From a virus: 52,999 nt of DNA. The notes beneath the pieces were generated by a model. The model had not been told where the DNA came from. It ran no database searches and was given only the letters and a program-made list of their open reading frames with translations. Below are positions 23,618 to 32,005 of the stretch, in pieces. The stretch covers positions 1 to 52,999 of the IMG/VR virus record IMGVR_UViG_3300025127_000052; one strand, given 5' to 3'. Made by a program: the position numbers and the translations under genes. Positions within the stretch are counted from its first letter, which is position 1. Each line of letters starts with the position of its first letter.

Positions 23618-23646
23618 AGTATAACGTACCGTAAAAATTCTGTTAA
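23618..23646 (-). promoter_or_regulatory. sigma70-like promoter before the gp26-like gene
   Basis: On the minus strand, -35 TTAACA (23641-23646), a 17-base spacer and -10 TATACT (23618-23623), in the 65-bp gap between the tail tube stop and the gp26-like start. Confidence 0.6.
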
Positions 23647-23661
23647 ATTCTTAGCTCTTAC

Positions 23662-24231
23662 TTAGCCTCTGACTGAAGGTGGGGATTGGTTAGATACCCC
23701 ACTCTTAGCTAGAATAGCCCAATCATAGGTAATAGTACAAGAAACTTCTACCATATCATCGGAATCATAAGATAGGGTTCCACCAAAATCAATGTTGGTG
23801 ATAATTGGATTTACCAATTCCCATCTTTCGATTTCGTTACCGTCAGCATCAATCTGCTTAAGAACAACATTCCCAATAGCGTCGGTGAAAGCCTTTTTAC
23901 TCAAGCTAACTTTTGAGATAGTTGGAGTGTTGGGGTACTTGTACCCAGCAGCGCCAAGGATATCCAAGAAAGCATAAGAAAGATCTGGATTCACAGGATC
24001 AACTAAAGTGACAGTGATTGGCTGCCAGCTTACACGACCGGGGAAATTAAAGGTATGATCAATATACTGGTGAGGGATAGTAGTTACTTCAGCTACGGGC
24101 TTTGTAGCTGTCTTGACAGCCCAAACAGGGATGTCACCCTTTGAATCTCTGTTTCTAGAAGTAAAACTTAACTCAAACCGAAATTGACGTTTTGGTTCTG
24201 CGTTTGCTTGACCCCAAAATAGACTTGCCAT
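23662..24231 (-). CDS. tail tube protein, T4 gp19-like
   Basis: 189 residues. MASLFWGQANAEPKRQFRFE, the beta-rich VWAVKTATKPVAEVTTIPHQ, FPGRVSWQPITVTLVDP and the SCTITYDWAIL end follow the compact beta-barrel pattern of gp19-type tube proteins, which stack as hexameric rings inside the sheath. It directly follows the sheath gene, as in T4-like phages, with the late motif 19 bp upstream and GAGGAG before the ATG. Confidence 0.85.
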   Translation of the reverse strand: MASLFWGQANAEPKRQFRFELSFTSRNRDSKGDIPVWAVKTATKPVAEVTTIPHQYIDHTFNFPGRVSWQPITVTLVDPVNPDLSYAFLDILGAAGYKYPNTPTISKVSLSKKAFTDAIGNVVLKQIDADGNEIERWELVNPIITNIDFGGTLSYDSDDMVEVSCTITYDWAILAKSGVSNQSPPSVRG

Positions 24232-24250
24232 TGTTTATTTAGCTCCTCGT

Positions 24251-24260
24251 AATAAATAGT
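24251..24260 (-). promoter_or_regulatory. late-gene motif ACTATTTATT (site 2)
   Basis: Exact motif on the minus strand in the 41-bp gap between sheath and tube genes, 19 bp before the tube start. Confidence 0.5.
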
Positions 24261-24272
24261 TCTTAGAGCGGA

Positions 24273-27269
24273 TTAATCTTCGAAAGATGCTCCGCTGTTG
24301 GTGATTATGAAGTCGATTGCGAAGAACTCAACTGAACGAGTTGGCTTCACGAACAACTTAGCATAAATAATGTTGCGATCGATAAGATCTGGTGTTGTTG
24401 TGCTTTCGTCCAAAATTAGACGGAAGTCATCAATACCAAACTCAGCTTTCACATCACGTAGTAGTGGCTCAGCCTGTCCAAGGAAGCTGTCCCAAGTTGC
24501 CTGAGCGTTAGGTGCGAAAAGAAGCCTTGAGGCGATGAAGGAAATTTCACGCTTCAAGAAAATCATTAGGCGACGAACATTAATGCGGTCCAAAGCACTA
24601 GCAGTTTGCTGTAGTGTCTTCTGTCCAAAGATCACAATACCCTCTGCTGGGAACTTGGCGATTGGATTAATATTGTTTTCGTACAATGTGTCTCGCTGAT
24701 CAGAGGTGAGCTTGCGAGATACATCAAGCACAGGAACGCCGGCAGCGCCCTCACTTAATCCGCCACGAGTAAACCCAGCAGGAGCGAACCATGGTGCCTG
24801 TAGTCTATCTGTGTTAGACAAGACACCCAAAGCAGCTACCGATGGAGGTGCCCACAAGGTTTGATTATTGTTAGTATCCAAGATGCGGACCCAAGGGAAG
24901 TATGTAGCGCCGTAGCTATTGTTAATGCTTCGAGCAGCTAGAGCGTTAGCAGCAGCGGTTGGGGTGTTCCCTTCGTTGCGACTCTCAGTACTACCCTTTC
25001 CTTCAGCAGAAGGTGTGTAGACATTAGGAATGTCAATAAGGGCTAACGTATCAGCACGATCTTCGGCAGTTTCGAGTAGGTAGTTTGTTACTGCCTCTTC
25101 GGTAATCCCTGGGATTGTTATAGCATTCATTTCTACATCGTCAGGACTAGAAACAATATTAATAGCCTTACGAAGAGTGAAAAGCTCGTAAGAGTTCAAC
25201 TCGCTAATGTTATTAATAGCTCTCATCTTGCTATTTCTGAATGGATCTCTTTCTGTAATATCTAGACCATCTGTACCACCGAAAAGAACAGTAGTGAATC
25301 GATCTAAACCACCGTCCAAACGATCGGCGAAGGAAGAGGTGAGCCTAGCAACACTCTTACCACTTCGACGGTTGCCAGAAGCGTAGGAGTATACGCCAGA
25401 AGAACCAGATAGATCATCAAGAGAGAATACCCAAGAGATCTCATAAGGCTGAGAGCCTGTGTATTCAGTTGTTTGGCCCGCAATATCTACACTTGTATCA
25501 GAAGGGTTTGTATTGATGCTTGAATAATCAAAGGTTCTAGCCCTTACAAGATCAGCAATCGAAGGATTGTAGAATGTATCTGTTTGCGAGCGTCCGGTCC
25601 AGGCTCCCCAGAATGTGTTCTTAAGAGACCTTGGACTTCCCCACGATCCACTGGAACGAAGAGGCACTCCTGGGAACCTGATGGAACCAGAGAAGTAATT
25701 CCCGTTAAGAGCCTTAAGAGAAAGTAGTGACTGCCCGCCTGCGGCGTGACCAGCCAAACCGTACTTAGCACTACCTGAACCATTCAACATGGTAAGACTG
25801 TTGCCATCAGCGGCTAGAGAATAAGTTCCAAAGTTACTGAACCCAGACGAACCACTTACCAAACTTACGTCACGGTATTTGATAGGACCATAGACACCGA
25901 ATGGAAGCCAACGGGTTTCACCAGCGCCGGCAGCAACATCGTCATTCATGACAACACGAACGTAGTTAGAGCGGTTTTCGAATTCACCGTACTCTACGTT
26001 GCGAAGCTCGCTTGTGCTGTAAACCTGGAACTTGTCGCCGATTCTCTTAGCGATATAGTCCTCGGAAGCTGGGTTAAGGTTGAGGTTGTCGAACCTTTCA
26101 ACTATCTGAATTCGGTTATCGGTGTCGTCGATGGCACGAATCAATACCGAGAAGGAACCATAGCTCTGATAGTCACCTGTGGCAGCTTTAATGTTAGAGA
26201 TAGATATTTTTATTTCTCTCTGTGCCCATTCACCAGCAGTAATCGCCTCTAGACGGAATAGCTGCTGCTGGTTGCTAGCATAGTAAGAGCCTGTAGCATT
26301 TGAAAGGTCCTGAGAAATGAACCACCCTGTGGTGCCTGCAGTAGCGGCACCATTCCAGTTATTCTGTTGTTTAGAGTCATCACCATTGACTGCCATTGGT
26401 AGAATAGCAGCATGGAAGGAAGAACTAGACCCACCCTGAAGCAACCCAAGCTGATTAGCGTTCGTTTTGAATAGGCGGGACTGATACTCAAAGGTCTCAC
26501 CTGTCCAGTATCCACCACCCTGATAATAAGCCTGAGTAGCGTCCGAAGTAATCTCATTATTTGTGATAGTAGGATTGGTATTGAGGGCCTTACGGATAAA
26601 GTTGGGACTATCTGGATCAAGACTGATTTTTACTTCCTCAAAAGGAGCAGCACCAGTAGAACTAAACAAGAGTCGAATATCAGTAAGATCACTCAAAGCT
26701 CGTAGGGTACTACCGTTAGCACCGCCGCCAACAGCACTGGCAAGTGAAGAGGATAGCAAAACTCGACCACTCTCTAGGTAGAACTGAGCAGCTACGGCAC
26801 CAGTTACTGGAGCACCAACTCCAGTCACAAGCGATCCCGAAGGAAATATGACAAGAGCGAAGACACCACCATTAGCGTCAGTGTCACTAGCGTCATTAAC
26901 AGCCCAACCAGCCTTGCCAGTTGACAAAGTAGCAGAAGTGTCATTATCGCCCAAGAGGCGGAGGAAAGTACAAGGAGAATTATTTCTCAACCAAGCTTTC
27001 GCAGCATAGGGGGCGTAGGTTGGTGCAGTGTTGTTTCCATCACGCCAAGCGTCGCCGCCCTCATTACCGGCAACTGGGTCGCCGAAGGTTTGAACAAAGT
27101 CAGAAAAAGATTCGACTCTTACAGGTTTATTGGCAGGACCCTTGCGAGAGCGACCAATGACCACAGGTCCAATCTCTGTTGGGGTTGCTGGAAGTTGTGA
27201 TTGGTCGATCTCATCGACAAACACTCCTGGCGAAATGAACTTAAACTTTTTGGTGGAGTTGTCAGCCAT
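24273..27269 (-). CDS. contractile tail sheath protein, T4 gp18-like
   Basis: 998 residues. The N-terminus FKFISPGVFVDEIDQSQLPA (residues 9-28) and the C-terminal domain match sheath subunits: RLQAPWFAPAGFTRGGL, the NNINPIAKFPAEGIVIFGQK region with TLQQTASALDRINVRRLMIF, and FAPNAQATWDSFLGQAEPLL ending with AIDFIIT. These regions form the inner contractile core. The middle (about 100-650) is a long Ser/Thr/Asn-rich insertion, making it about 340 residues longer than T4 gp18 (659) and probably building surface-exposed domains. GAGGAG precedes the ATG and the late motif lies 66 bp upstream. Confidence 0.9.
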   Translation of the reverse strand: MADNSTKKFKFISPGVFVDEIDQSQLPATPTEIGPVVIGRSRKGPANKPVRVESFSDFVQTFGDPVAGNEGGDAWRDGNNTAPTYAPYAAKAWLRNNSPCTFLRLLGDNDTSATLSTGKAGWAVNDASDTDANGGVFALVIFPSGSLVTGVGAPVTGAVAAQFYLESGRVLLSSSLASAVGGGANGSTLRALSDLTDIRLLFSSTGAAPFEEVKISLDPDSPNFIRKALNTNPTITNNEITSDATQAYYQGGGYWTGETFEYQSRLFKTNANQLGLLQGGSSSSFHAAILPMAVNGDDSKQQNNWNGAATAGTTGWFISQDLSNATGSYYASNQQQLFRLEAITAGEWAQREIKISISNIKAATGDYQSYGSFSVLIRAIDDTDNRIQIVERFDNLNLNPASEDYIAKRIGDKFQVYSTSELRNVEYGEFENRSNYVRVVMNDDVAAGAGETRWLPFGVYGPIKYRDVSLVSGSSGFSNFGTYSLAADGNSLTMLNGSGSAKYGLAGHAAGGQSLLSLKALNGNYFSGSIRFPGVPLRSSGSWGSPRSLKNTFWGAWTGRSQTDTFYNPSIADLVRARTFDYSSINTNPSDTSVDIAGQTTEYTGSQPYEISWVFSLDDLSGSSGVYSYASGNRRSGKSVARLTSSFADRLDGGLDRFTTVLFGGTDGLDITERDPFRNSKMRAINNISELNSYELFTLRKAINIVSSPDDVEMNAITIPGITEEAVTNYLLETAEDRADTLALIDIPNVYTPSAEGKGSTESRNEGNTPTAAANALAARSINNSYGATYFPWVRILDTNNNQTLWAPPSVAALGVLSNTDRLQAPWFAPAGFTRGGLSEGAAGVPVLDVSRKLTSDQRDTLYENNINPIAKFPAEGIVIFGQKTLQQTASALDRINVRRLMIFLKREISFIASRLLFAPNAQATWDSFLGQAEPLLRDVKAEFGIDDFRLILDESTTTPDLIDRNIIYAKLFVKPTRSVEFFAIDFIITNSGASFED

Positions 27270-27335
27270 CGAAATGTATTCTCCTCGGTTTTATGCGTAT
27301 AGTATGGTATCTAACAATTTACACTAAATACCAAT

Positions 27336-27345
27336 AATAAATAGT
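27336..27345 (-). promoter_or_regulatory. late-gene motif ACTATTTATT (site 3)
   Basis: Exact motif on the minus strand in the 103-bp gap before the sheath gene. The downstream leader of 66 bp contains a weak stem GGTAT/ATACC. Confidence 0.5.
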
Positions 27346-27372
27346 AGGGCACTGTTCCAAACGCCAGGTTGA

Positions 27373-28236
27373 TTATCTTCTGTATTTATCTTTTCTGCCC
27401 GCATGGAACTCAGGCTCGTCACCAAGCACTACCCTTTCCCTGCCAATTGTAACCTCGGCGGCAGACTCACGAATTGTTACCGTAGGAACTTTGTCGTTTT
27501 TATTCGCCCCAATAATATAACCTAGAACTGTAATATTGGTGCTACTTTTGAAAATTCTTTCTTCTAAACCAAGACCGCTATTGTTGCCCTCATTAGTAAA
27601 TGTTTCGTCACCAAAGGCCTCATAAGTGTGCCCGTTGTGCTTAATGTTAAAAGCAACAGGAGTAGACAAGTTGCCCATAAACGCTTCAAGCATCTGGTTC
27701 ATCTGACTTTGGTATTCAGCGATAAGCTTTACTTCGTATGATACTTCTACATACGTAGGCTGTGGAACGTAGAGGGTATCATATACAATCTTTTCATTGT
27801 CAAATGGAAAATTTGTTTGATTAAATCTTTTCTTTGCCGTAAGATTAGCTCTTTCTCGGGTCTTCTCTTGGTTGACTCGGCGAGCAATAGGTATAGATCC
27901 GCCCTTTTTGTAGAAGCCATAGTAAGGAGGAATGTATACTCCGTACTTACCTTTGTTAGATGGATTATTTACCACCGTGCCACGCACAATAGAAATCATG
28001 GGATACTCTAATGTCCTGCCGTTGGGTCGTAATTCAGGGTTGTCTTTTATTTGAAAAGATCTTTCGGGTGACGCAAAGATGACAGGTACTTTGTGGAAGC
28101 CTTCATTTGTGTCGCAGAAGATATTTAGATCGTCGTTTAGGAAGTTAAAAAACGCCGTATCGACGTCCTCCAAGGTAGAGGGATTAAATCCGTACATTGC
28201 CTTCAAATTTTGATTTAACTCGGTACGTTTTGGCAT
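27373..28236 (-). CDS. tail terminator / sheath stabiliser, T4 gp15-like
   Basis: 287 residues. The order matches T4 gp15: an early VPVIFASPERSFQI (gp15 has VPITYASKEHF), later TYVEVSYEVKLIAEYQSQMN and QMLEAFMGNLS (gp15 has YELSIFTRYEDDMFQIVEQI), then a C-terminal beta domain. gp15 caps the tail tube and sheath and joins the tail to the neck. Position between neck and sheath genes agrees. TAGGGA precedes ATG 28236. Confidence 0.65.
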   Translation of the reverse strand: MPKRTELNQNLKAMYGFNPSTLEDVDTAFFNFLNDDLNIFCDTNEGFHKVPVIFASPERSFQIKDNPELRPNGRTLEYPMISIVRGTVVNNPSNKGKYGVYIPPYYGFYKKGGSIPIARRVNQEKTRERANLTAKKRFNQTNFPFDNEKIVYDTLYVPQPTYVEVSYEVKLIAEYQSQMNQMLEAFMGNLSTPVAFNIKHNGHTYEAFGDETFTNEGNNSGLGLEERIFKSSTNITVLGYIIGANKNDKVPTVTIRESAAEVTIGRERVVLGDEPEFHAGRKDKYRR

Positions 28237-28247
28237 AGCTTAATTCC

Positions 28248-28772
28248 CTACATCTTTTTTCCTGGATTGAACAAACCTTTTCTTGCTTGAATACATGAGG
28301 CTTGGACCGAGAGAGCCTTTCCATCAGCGAAGCCTGAATCTTGTCCGAAGAGGAAGCGTGCTTCTTCGAAAACATCTACAATCTCAAAATACATCATATC
28401 GTACTGAACAAAGTCTCCGGGTCTAACAAATAAATCCTGGTCTTCTACTAGACGCCGCTTGTGGAAATTAATTTTAATTTTAAAAATACTATCAAAACCA
28501 AACGCCTCTTGTGTTCTTTCAGAACCTTCATAGTCAATCAAGGAATAAACTCTTATTGGGGGTAGGAATGTCTTCTCGATTGCTTCACCATAAAGATTGT
28601 AACGAGTTAGCTCATGATCAATGGGGAAATAAAGAACCTGTTGTCCCACAACACGCTCAATGACCTCATCATTAATTTGCTTTACAAAGTCTCTCTCTGC
28701 TCTCCCTACAAATAAAGGCGGAGGGGGATTAGTAGGTTGTGTCCATCTGTTGATGCGAGGGTCGTTTGCCAT
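28248..28772 (-). CDS. neck protein, T4 gp14-like
   Basis: 174 residues. RAERDFVKQINDEVIERVVG, QQVLYFPIDHE, NLYGEAIEKTFLPPI and FVRPGDFVQYDMMYFEIVDV fit the conserved gp14-type neck/head-completion protein of T4-like marine phages. It should bridge the portal-proximal neck and tail terminator. It lies between the gp13-like and gp15-like genes in the same order as T4. The Shine-Dalgarno is weak and the gap to the upstream gene only four bases, so translation is probably coupled. Confidence 0.65.
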   Translation of the reverse strand: MANDPRINRWTQPTNPPPPLFVGRAERDFVKQINDEVIERVVGQQVLYFPIDHELTRYNLYGEAIEKTFLPPIRVYSLIDYEGSERTQEAFGFDSIFKIKINFHKRRLVEDQDLFVRPGDFVQYDMMYFEIVDVFEEARFLFGQDSGFADGKALSVQASCIQARKGLFNPGKKM

Positions 28773-28776
28773 CTAC

Positions 28777-30033
28777 TTAACCCACATAGATGCCCATTGG
28801 GATTTTCCCAACGACTTCTTGAAGATTATTCATCAACTGAGCATCACCCTCGGCAAGAGCGCCATACGCCATTTCATCAAGCACCGTCTTTAACTCATCT
28901 CTGAGAGCGTTTTGTTCTTCCTTTGCTTCGGAAACCAAAGCAGGACCGTTAAGGGTCACCTCGTTCCCAGGAATAGGAATAGAAGCAAGCTTAGATCTTA
29001 CTTGTCCCAGTGTTTCTTTTGCCAATGAAAGGGCAAAGCGTCGGATCCACTGTTTACCAATACTATTAATGTGTTTGTAGGGTACATTAGGGAATGGCAA
29101 CGTGTTCATGTTGTTAACACCGTCAGCCCCATACTTACGATCAGCTTCCTCAAAGAAAGCATCTTCTGAGACTCTGAAATCTACCCAAAACTTGTCGGGA
29201 TTGCTTCCGTTAGGAGTAGGAAAGATTCTTAATTTATTATTATTGATTCGGAAAGAGTAGTGTGAAGCTCTTACATTCAAGTCTTCCTCGAAAGCATATG
29301 CCTGAAGGACATTCTGCCAAGCCGGCACAAGCTGGAACTGGCTATCATCGGCATACATGCCATAAGTGGACAAGTTGCCGACAGCACCAATCGCATATCC
29401 ACCAAAGAAATTCCACATACTCTGAGGAGTCTTATAATAAACTCTCTGAATAGTGATAGCGCTTTTGCCAACGCTATTACTAAAAGGAGCGCCGGCGACC
29501 AATGAAGCGCTGAAAATAATATCTTGAAGGTCATAATCCTGAACATCTTGGACAGCATTAAAAGAGGCTGAATAGATAGTCTGCGATGCTCCGATACCAG
29601 CGTGTAAACTTACTCCTCTTCCGACATGAGTAGCATATCCTAACTGAAAGCGAGGAAATTTAAGATTAGGTTTAGTATTGAGTCCGCCAGAGCCAGAATA
29701 CTCAGTAAACTCACCGTCCTGATCGAAAGAGCCTGTAGTGTTGCCGAGCATGTCGGATAAAACATTTTTAGCTTGGTGAGTGTTTAGAAGATAGGAGTAT
29801 TCTAGGCACGCCTCTTCATAAGCATTATATACAATAGCAGGCGTGATTTCTAAATCTAATACTCTCCCGCCAAGCTTGTTGAAGGTATAAGCCACCTGAT
29901 CCACAGCACCGCTGATGAAGGCGCTTGTAGTGTAAATCCCATAAGATAAGGAATCTGTAACGTCCGAAGCAGTGCCAGTAGCAGGCAAGACTACGGCACT
30001 AACTGTACTTAATGGTTGAAGGTTTGTGGGCAT
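28777..30033 (-). CDS. neck/adaptor protein, T4 gp13-like
   Basis: 418 residues. AYEEACLEYSYLLNTHQAKN near the N-terminus and a C-terminal block (KQWIRRFALSLAKETLGQVR, SKLASIPIPGNEVTLNGPAL, then LRDELKTVLDEM) are strongly conserved in gp13-like neck proteins of marine T4-type phages. The protein seals the filled head and connects it to the tail. It begins a new unit: a terminator lies just upstream, with the late motif 19 bp and GAGG about 7 bases before the ATG. Confidence 0.75.
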   Translation of the reverse strand: MPTNLQPLSTVSAVVLPATGTASDVTDSLSYGIYTTSAFISGAVDQVAYTFNKLGGRVLDLEITPAIVYNAYEEACLEYSYLLNTHQAKNVLSDMLGNTTGSFDQDGEFTEYSGSGGLNTKPNLKFPRFQLGYATHVGRGVSLHAGIGASQTIYSASFNAVQDVQDYDLQDIIFSASLVAGAPFSNSVGKSAITIQRVYYKTPQSMWNFFGGYAIGAVGNLSTYGMYADDSQFQLVPAWQNVLQAYAFEEDLNVRASHYSFRINNNKLRIFPTPNGSNPDKFWVDFRVSEDAFFEEADRKYGADGVNNMNTLPFPNVPYKHINSIGKQWIRRFALSLAKETLGQVRSKLASIPIPGNEVTLNGPALVSEAKEEQNALRDELKTVLDEMAYGALAEGDAQLMNNLQEVVGKIPMGIYVG

Positions 30034-30052
30034 GTAAAATCCTCGCTTGTTG

Positions 30053-30062
30053 TATAAATAGT
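30053..30062 (-). promoter_or_regulatory. late-gene motif ACTATTTATA (site 4)
   Basis: One mismatch from ACTATTTATT at the last base. It lies between the second capsid terminator and the gp13-like gene, 19 bp before the start, so a promoter is needed here and this is the only candidate. Confidence 0.55.
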
Positions 30063-30090
30063 TTTTCGGTTCCCTATTTCATCCCTAAAT

Positions 30091-30118
30091 AAGAAAACCC
30101 CGCCACTAGGACGGGGTT
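30091..30118 (-). terminator. rho-independent terminator after the second capsid gene
   Basis: Stem AACCCCG/CGGGGTT (30096-30102 with 30112-30118), followed on the minus strand by TTTTCTTATTT. Its loop and stem core are nearly the same as the terminator at 31947-31976, showing that it was duplicated with the capsid gene. Confidence 0.88.
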
Positions 30119-30150
30119 CTCTTAGGTTTATTCAACTCTTAGAGTTGTTT

Positions 30151-31902
30151 TTAGCCAGCTACGTCAGATACCATATCTGCGCAGACTACTAGTCCGTACA
30201 TGTCAGGACGTACCATCTTCTTGGCGTAGCGAGTCATGACTCCCTTACGAGGTACGAAGTCCTCGGTACCAAAAATGGTAGGTGTGACTTGTAGCGGGAC
30301 ATAAGGAGCATATACATAGCCGCTTTCTAGGAAGCTGCTGCCCTTACGACCTACTAGTAGTAGGTTACGTGGGAAGTAAGGATCGACATGAATGTCCATC
30401 TTACGACTAATAGAACCAACGTTATGAACGCCCCAAGAGCCGTCCCTATCATCGACTGCTACCGAAGCACGGAAGCCGCTGGTGAATTCAAGGATGTTGG
30501 CTACTTCTGGAGAGCAGACCAAAAAGTTAGCGCCACCACGTAGTGTCTTACGGTGAATACGAGCACTTACTTCATTGACAGTCTCAAGAAGAGTTTCATA
30601 CCACTCAGAGACAGTGCCGGTAAAATCTGGGTAGATTGTACCATCAACAGGAGCACCTGTCTCACGGTTTAAGAACTTACCTGGGCTACGAGACCAATAC
30701 AATGTACCAGCGGTAGCACCCTTGACGAGATCCTCAAGAATTTCCTGATCGATCTCAAGGGCAACTTGTTCGGATAAGATGCTTGTCAATTCAACTTCAG
30801 CGTCGAGGTTGTGATAAGCATTCAAGTCTTGAGCCAACTCAGGACTCCACTTAGCTTTGAGCTTCTTAGTCAAAGCTGTGACAGCCACGGAATCAACCTT
30901 GATGTCAATTTCTGGAATTTCTGTGTTGTTTTCAAGACCCCAGCCTTGTTCTACGTTACTACCGACGACAGAACCAATAGCCCCACCGTTAGCGAATTCA
31001 TCAGTTATAGGAAAGAATACTTTACTAATTCCCGCTAGAGCAGCGCTAAACTCATCTATGGTACCGCTACCAGCAGTTTGGACGAAAACCATTCGCAAAC
31101 GCTCTTCAACAGAACCAGAGAAGTCGGTCAAGCGACGGACTTGGTGAGCTACACCGCCTGAAGCATAGGTGTAAACACCTGGCTGGGCTGTGCCGCTTTG
31201 GGCTGTCATTGCCACAAAGTCATCAGTGTTAAGACCAGTTGGGATATTATGTCGGGCAACAGCATAGAAACTTGTACCAGAAACAAATACAGGATCAGCA
31301 CGCAAGACCTCAAACAAGTAACCACCTGGTCTTGTAGCGGCGTCACCATAGGTTCCGGAAACTTCAAGTGTAAGACCGTCAGTAGTAGAACTCGTTGGAC
31401 TAGCGTAACCGTTGTTCAAGGTGTAAGCTGAAAGCTGACCGTCATTGCCAGCCAAGCTGACGCCACCTGTCAACTGAGCGCCGACAACGCCACCACCATA
31501 TACTGAAGTATCTGGAGACTGTGCGAGGCGAGCAAGGCTACCACCTGCGGTACTCATCCCACTATCACCCGAAAAGGTGAAATCTAGGAAGAAGATTAGA
31601 CCCGAAGGGAGGCTCATGGGTTGAACGGATACAAGATCCTGAGCCAATAGCTGACCGAATACACGGCGAACGATTGGGAAAGCAACTGCGGAAAAACCTT
31701 CTACGTCGCCACCAGACATTGTGCTGGTTTCTTTGAGGAGTTGGGCTGCCTGATTCTCTAGAAGACGAGCCATATTGGAACGGCCGCTATCATCAAGACC
31801 TTCTAGAAGACCTGTTTTTTGCCACTTCTCAAGAAGGGCTTCACCCTCGTTAGCTAGCGAGCGAGATTTAATTCCTTCTGTTAATGTGTTTAATACAGAC
31901 AT
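30151..31902 (-). CDS. major capsid protein, T4 gp23-like, second tandem copy
   Basis: 583 residues. It shares residues 1-110 (MSVLNTLTEGIKSRSLANEG, RLLENQAAQLLKE) and the last 260 (from WGLENN, EIPEIDIKVDSVAVTALTKK) almost unchanged with the other copy, and differs in 111-323. The shared parts form the HK97-fold shell; the variable part corresponds to an insertion/surface domain. N-terminal sites such as LLE-G and DVE-G could be cut by the prohead protease. No promoter motif is seen between the terminator at 31947-31976 and this gene, so it may be expressed mainly by read-through. It may be a vertex protein (like T4 gp24) or a variant hexamer protein. Confidence 0.88.
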   Translation of the reverse strand: MSVLNTLTEGIKSRSLANEGEALLEKWQKTGLLEGLDDSGRSNMARLLENQAAQLLKETSTMSGGDVEGFSAVAFPIVRRVFGQLLAQDLVSVQPMSLPSGLIFFLDFTFSGDSGMSTAGGSLARLAQSPDTSVYGGGVVGAQLTGGVSLAGNDGQLSAYTLNNGYASPTSSTTDGLTLEVSGTYGDAATRPGGYLFEVLRADPVFVSGTSFYAVARHNIPTGLNTDDFVAMTAQSGTAQPGVYTYASGGVAHQVRRLTDFSGSVEERLRMVFVQTAGSGTIDEFSAALAGISKVFFPITDEFANGGAIGSVVGSNVEQGWGLENNTEIPEIDIKVDSVAVTALTKKLKAKWSPELAQDLNAYHNLDAEVELTSILSEQVALEIDQEILEDLVKGATAGTLYWSRSPGKFLNRETGAPVDGTIYPDFTGTVSEWYETLLETVNEVSARIHRKTLRGGANFLVCSPEVANILEFTSGFRASVAVDDRDGSWGVHNVGSISRKMDIHVDPYFPRNLLLVGRKGSSFLESGYVYAPYVPLQVTPTIFGTEDFVPRKGVMTRYAKKMVRPDMYGLVVCADMVSDVAG

Positions 31903-31932
31903 TTTTTATTCTCCTTTGAATTATTTGTCTTT
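31894..31932 (-). repeat. copied capsid leader with remnant of the scaffold 3' end
   Basis: 39 bases identical to 33725-33763. In the upstream copy this segment includes the scaffold stop and its last codons (K-D-K); here the same codons and stop are a non-functional remnant ahead of the second capsid gene. It marks one edge of the tandem duplication. Confidence 0.85.
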
Positions 31933-31946
31933 AATTTATGATAAAA

Positions 31947-31976
31947 GAAAGCCCCGCCACGAAGGACGGGGCTTTC
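31947..31976 (-). terminator. rho-independent terminator between the two capsid genes
   Basis: Stem GAAAGCCCCG/CGGGGCTTTC (31947-31956 with 31967-31976), with a 10-base loop, followed by TTTTATC on the minus strand. It ends the transcript after the first capsid gene. Confidence 0.88.
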
Positions 31977-32005
31977 CGTAGTTATCCTAAGCTACTGGGA
32001 TTGAA

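Noticed and set aside
27308-27333. Stem GGTAT/ATACC before the sheath gene as a terminator
   Set aside because: The stem is weak, with wobble pairs, and has no T-run. It sits downstream of the late motif, so it is at most a leader structure.
30053-30062. T4 late promoter TATAAATA on the plus strand
   Set aside because: The plus-strand reading would fire away from the genes, and no plus-strand gene follows. The same bases read on the minus strand fit the recurrent ACTATTTAT motif instead.
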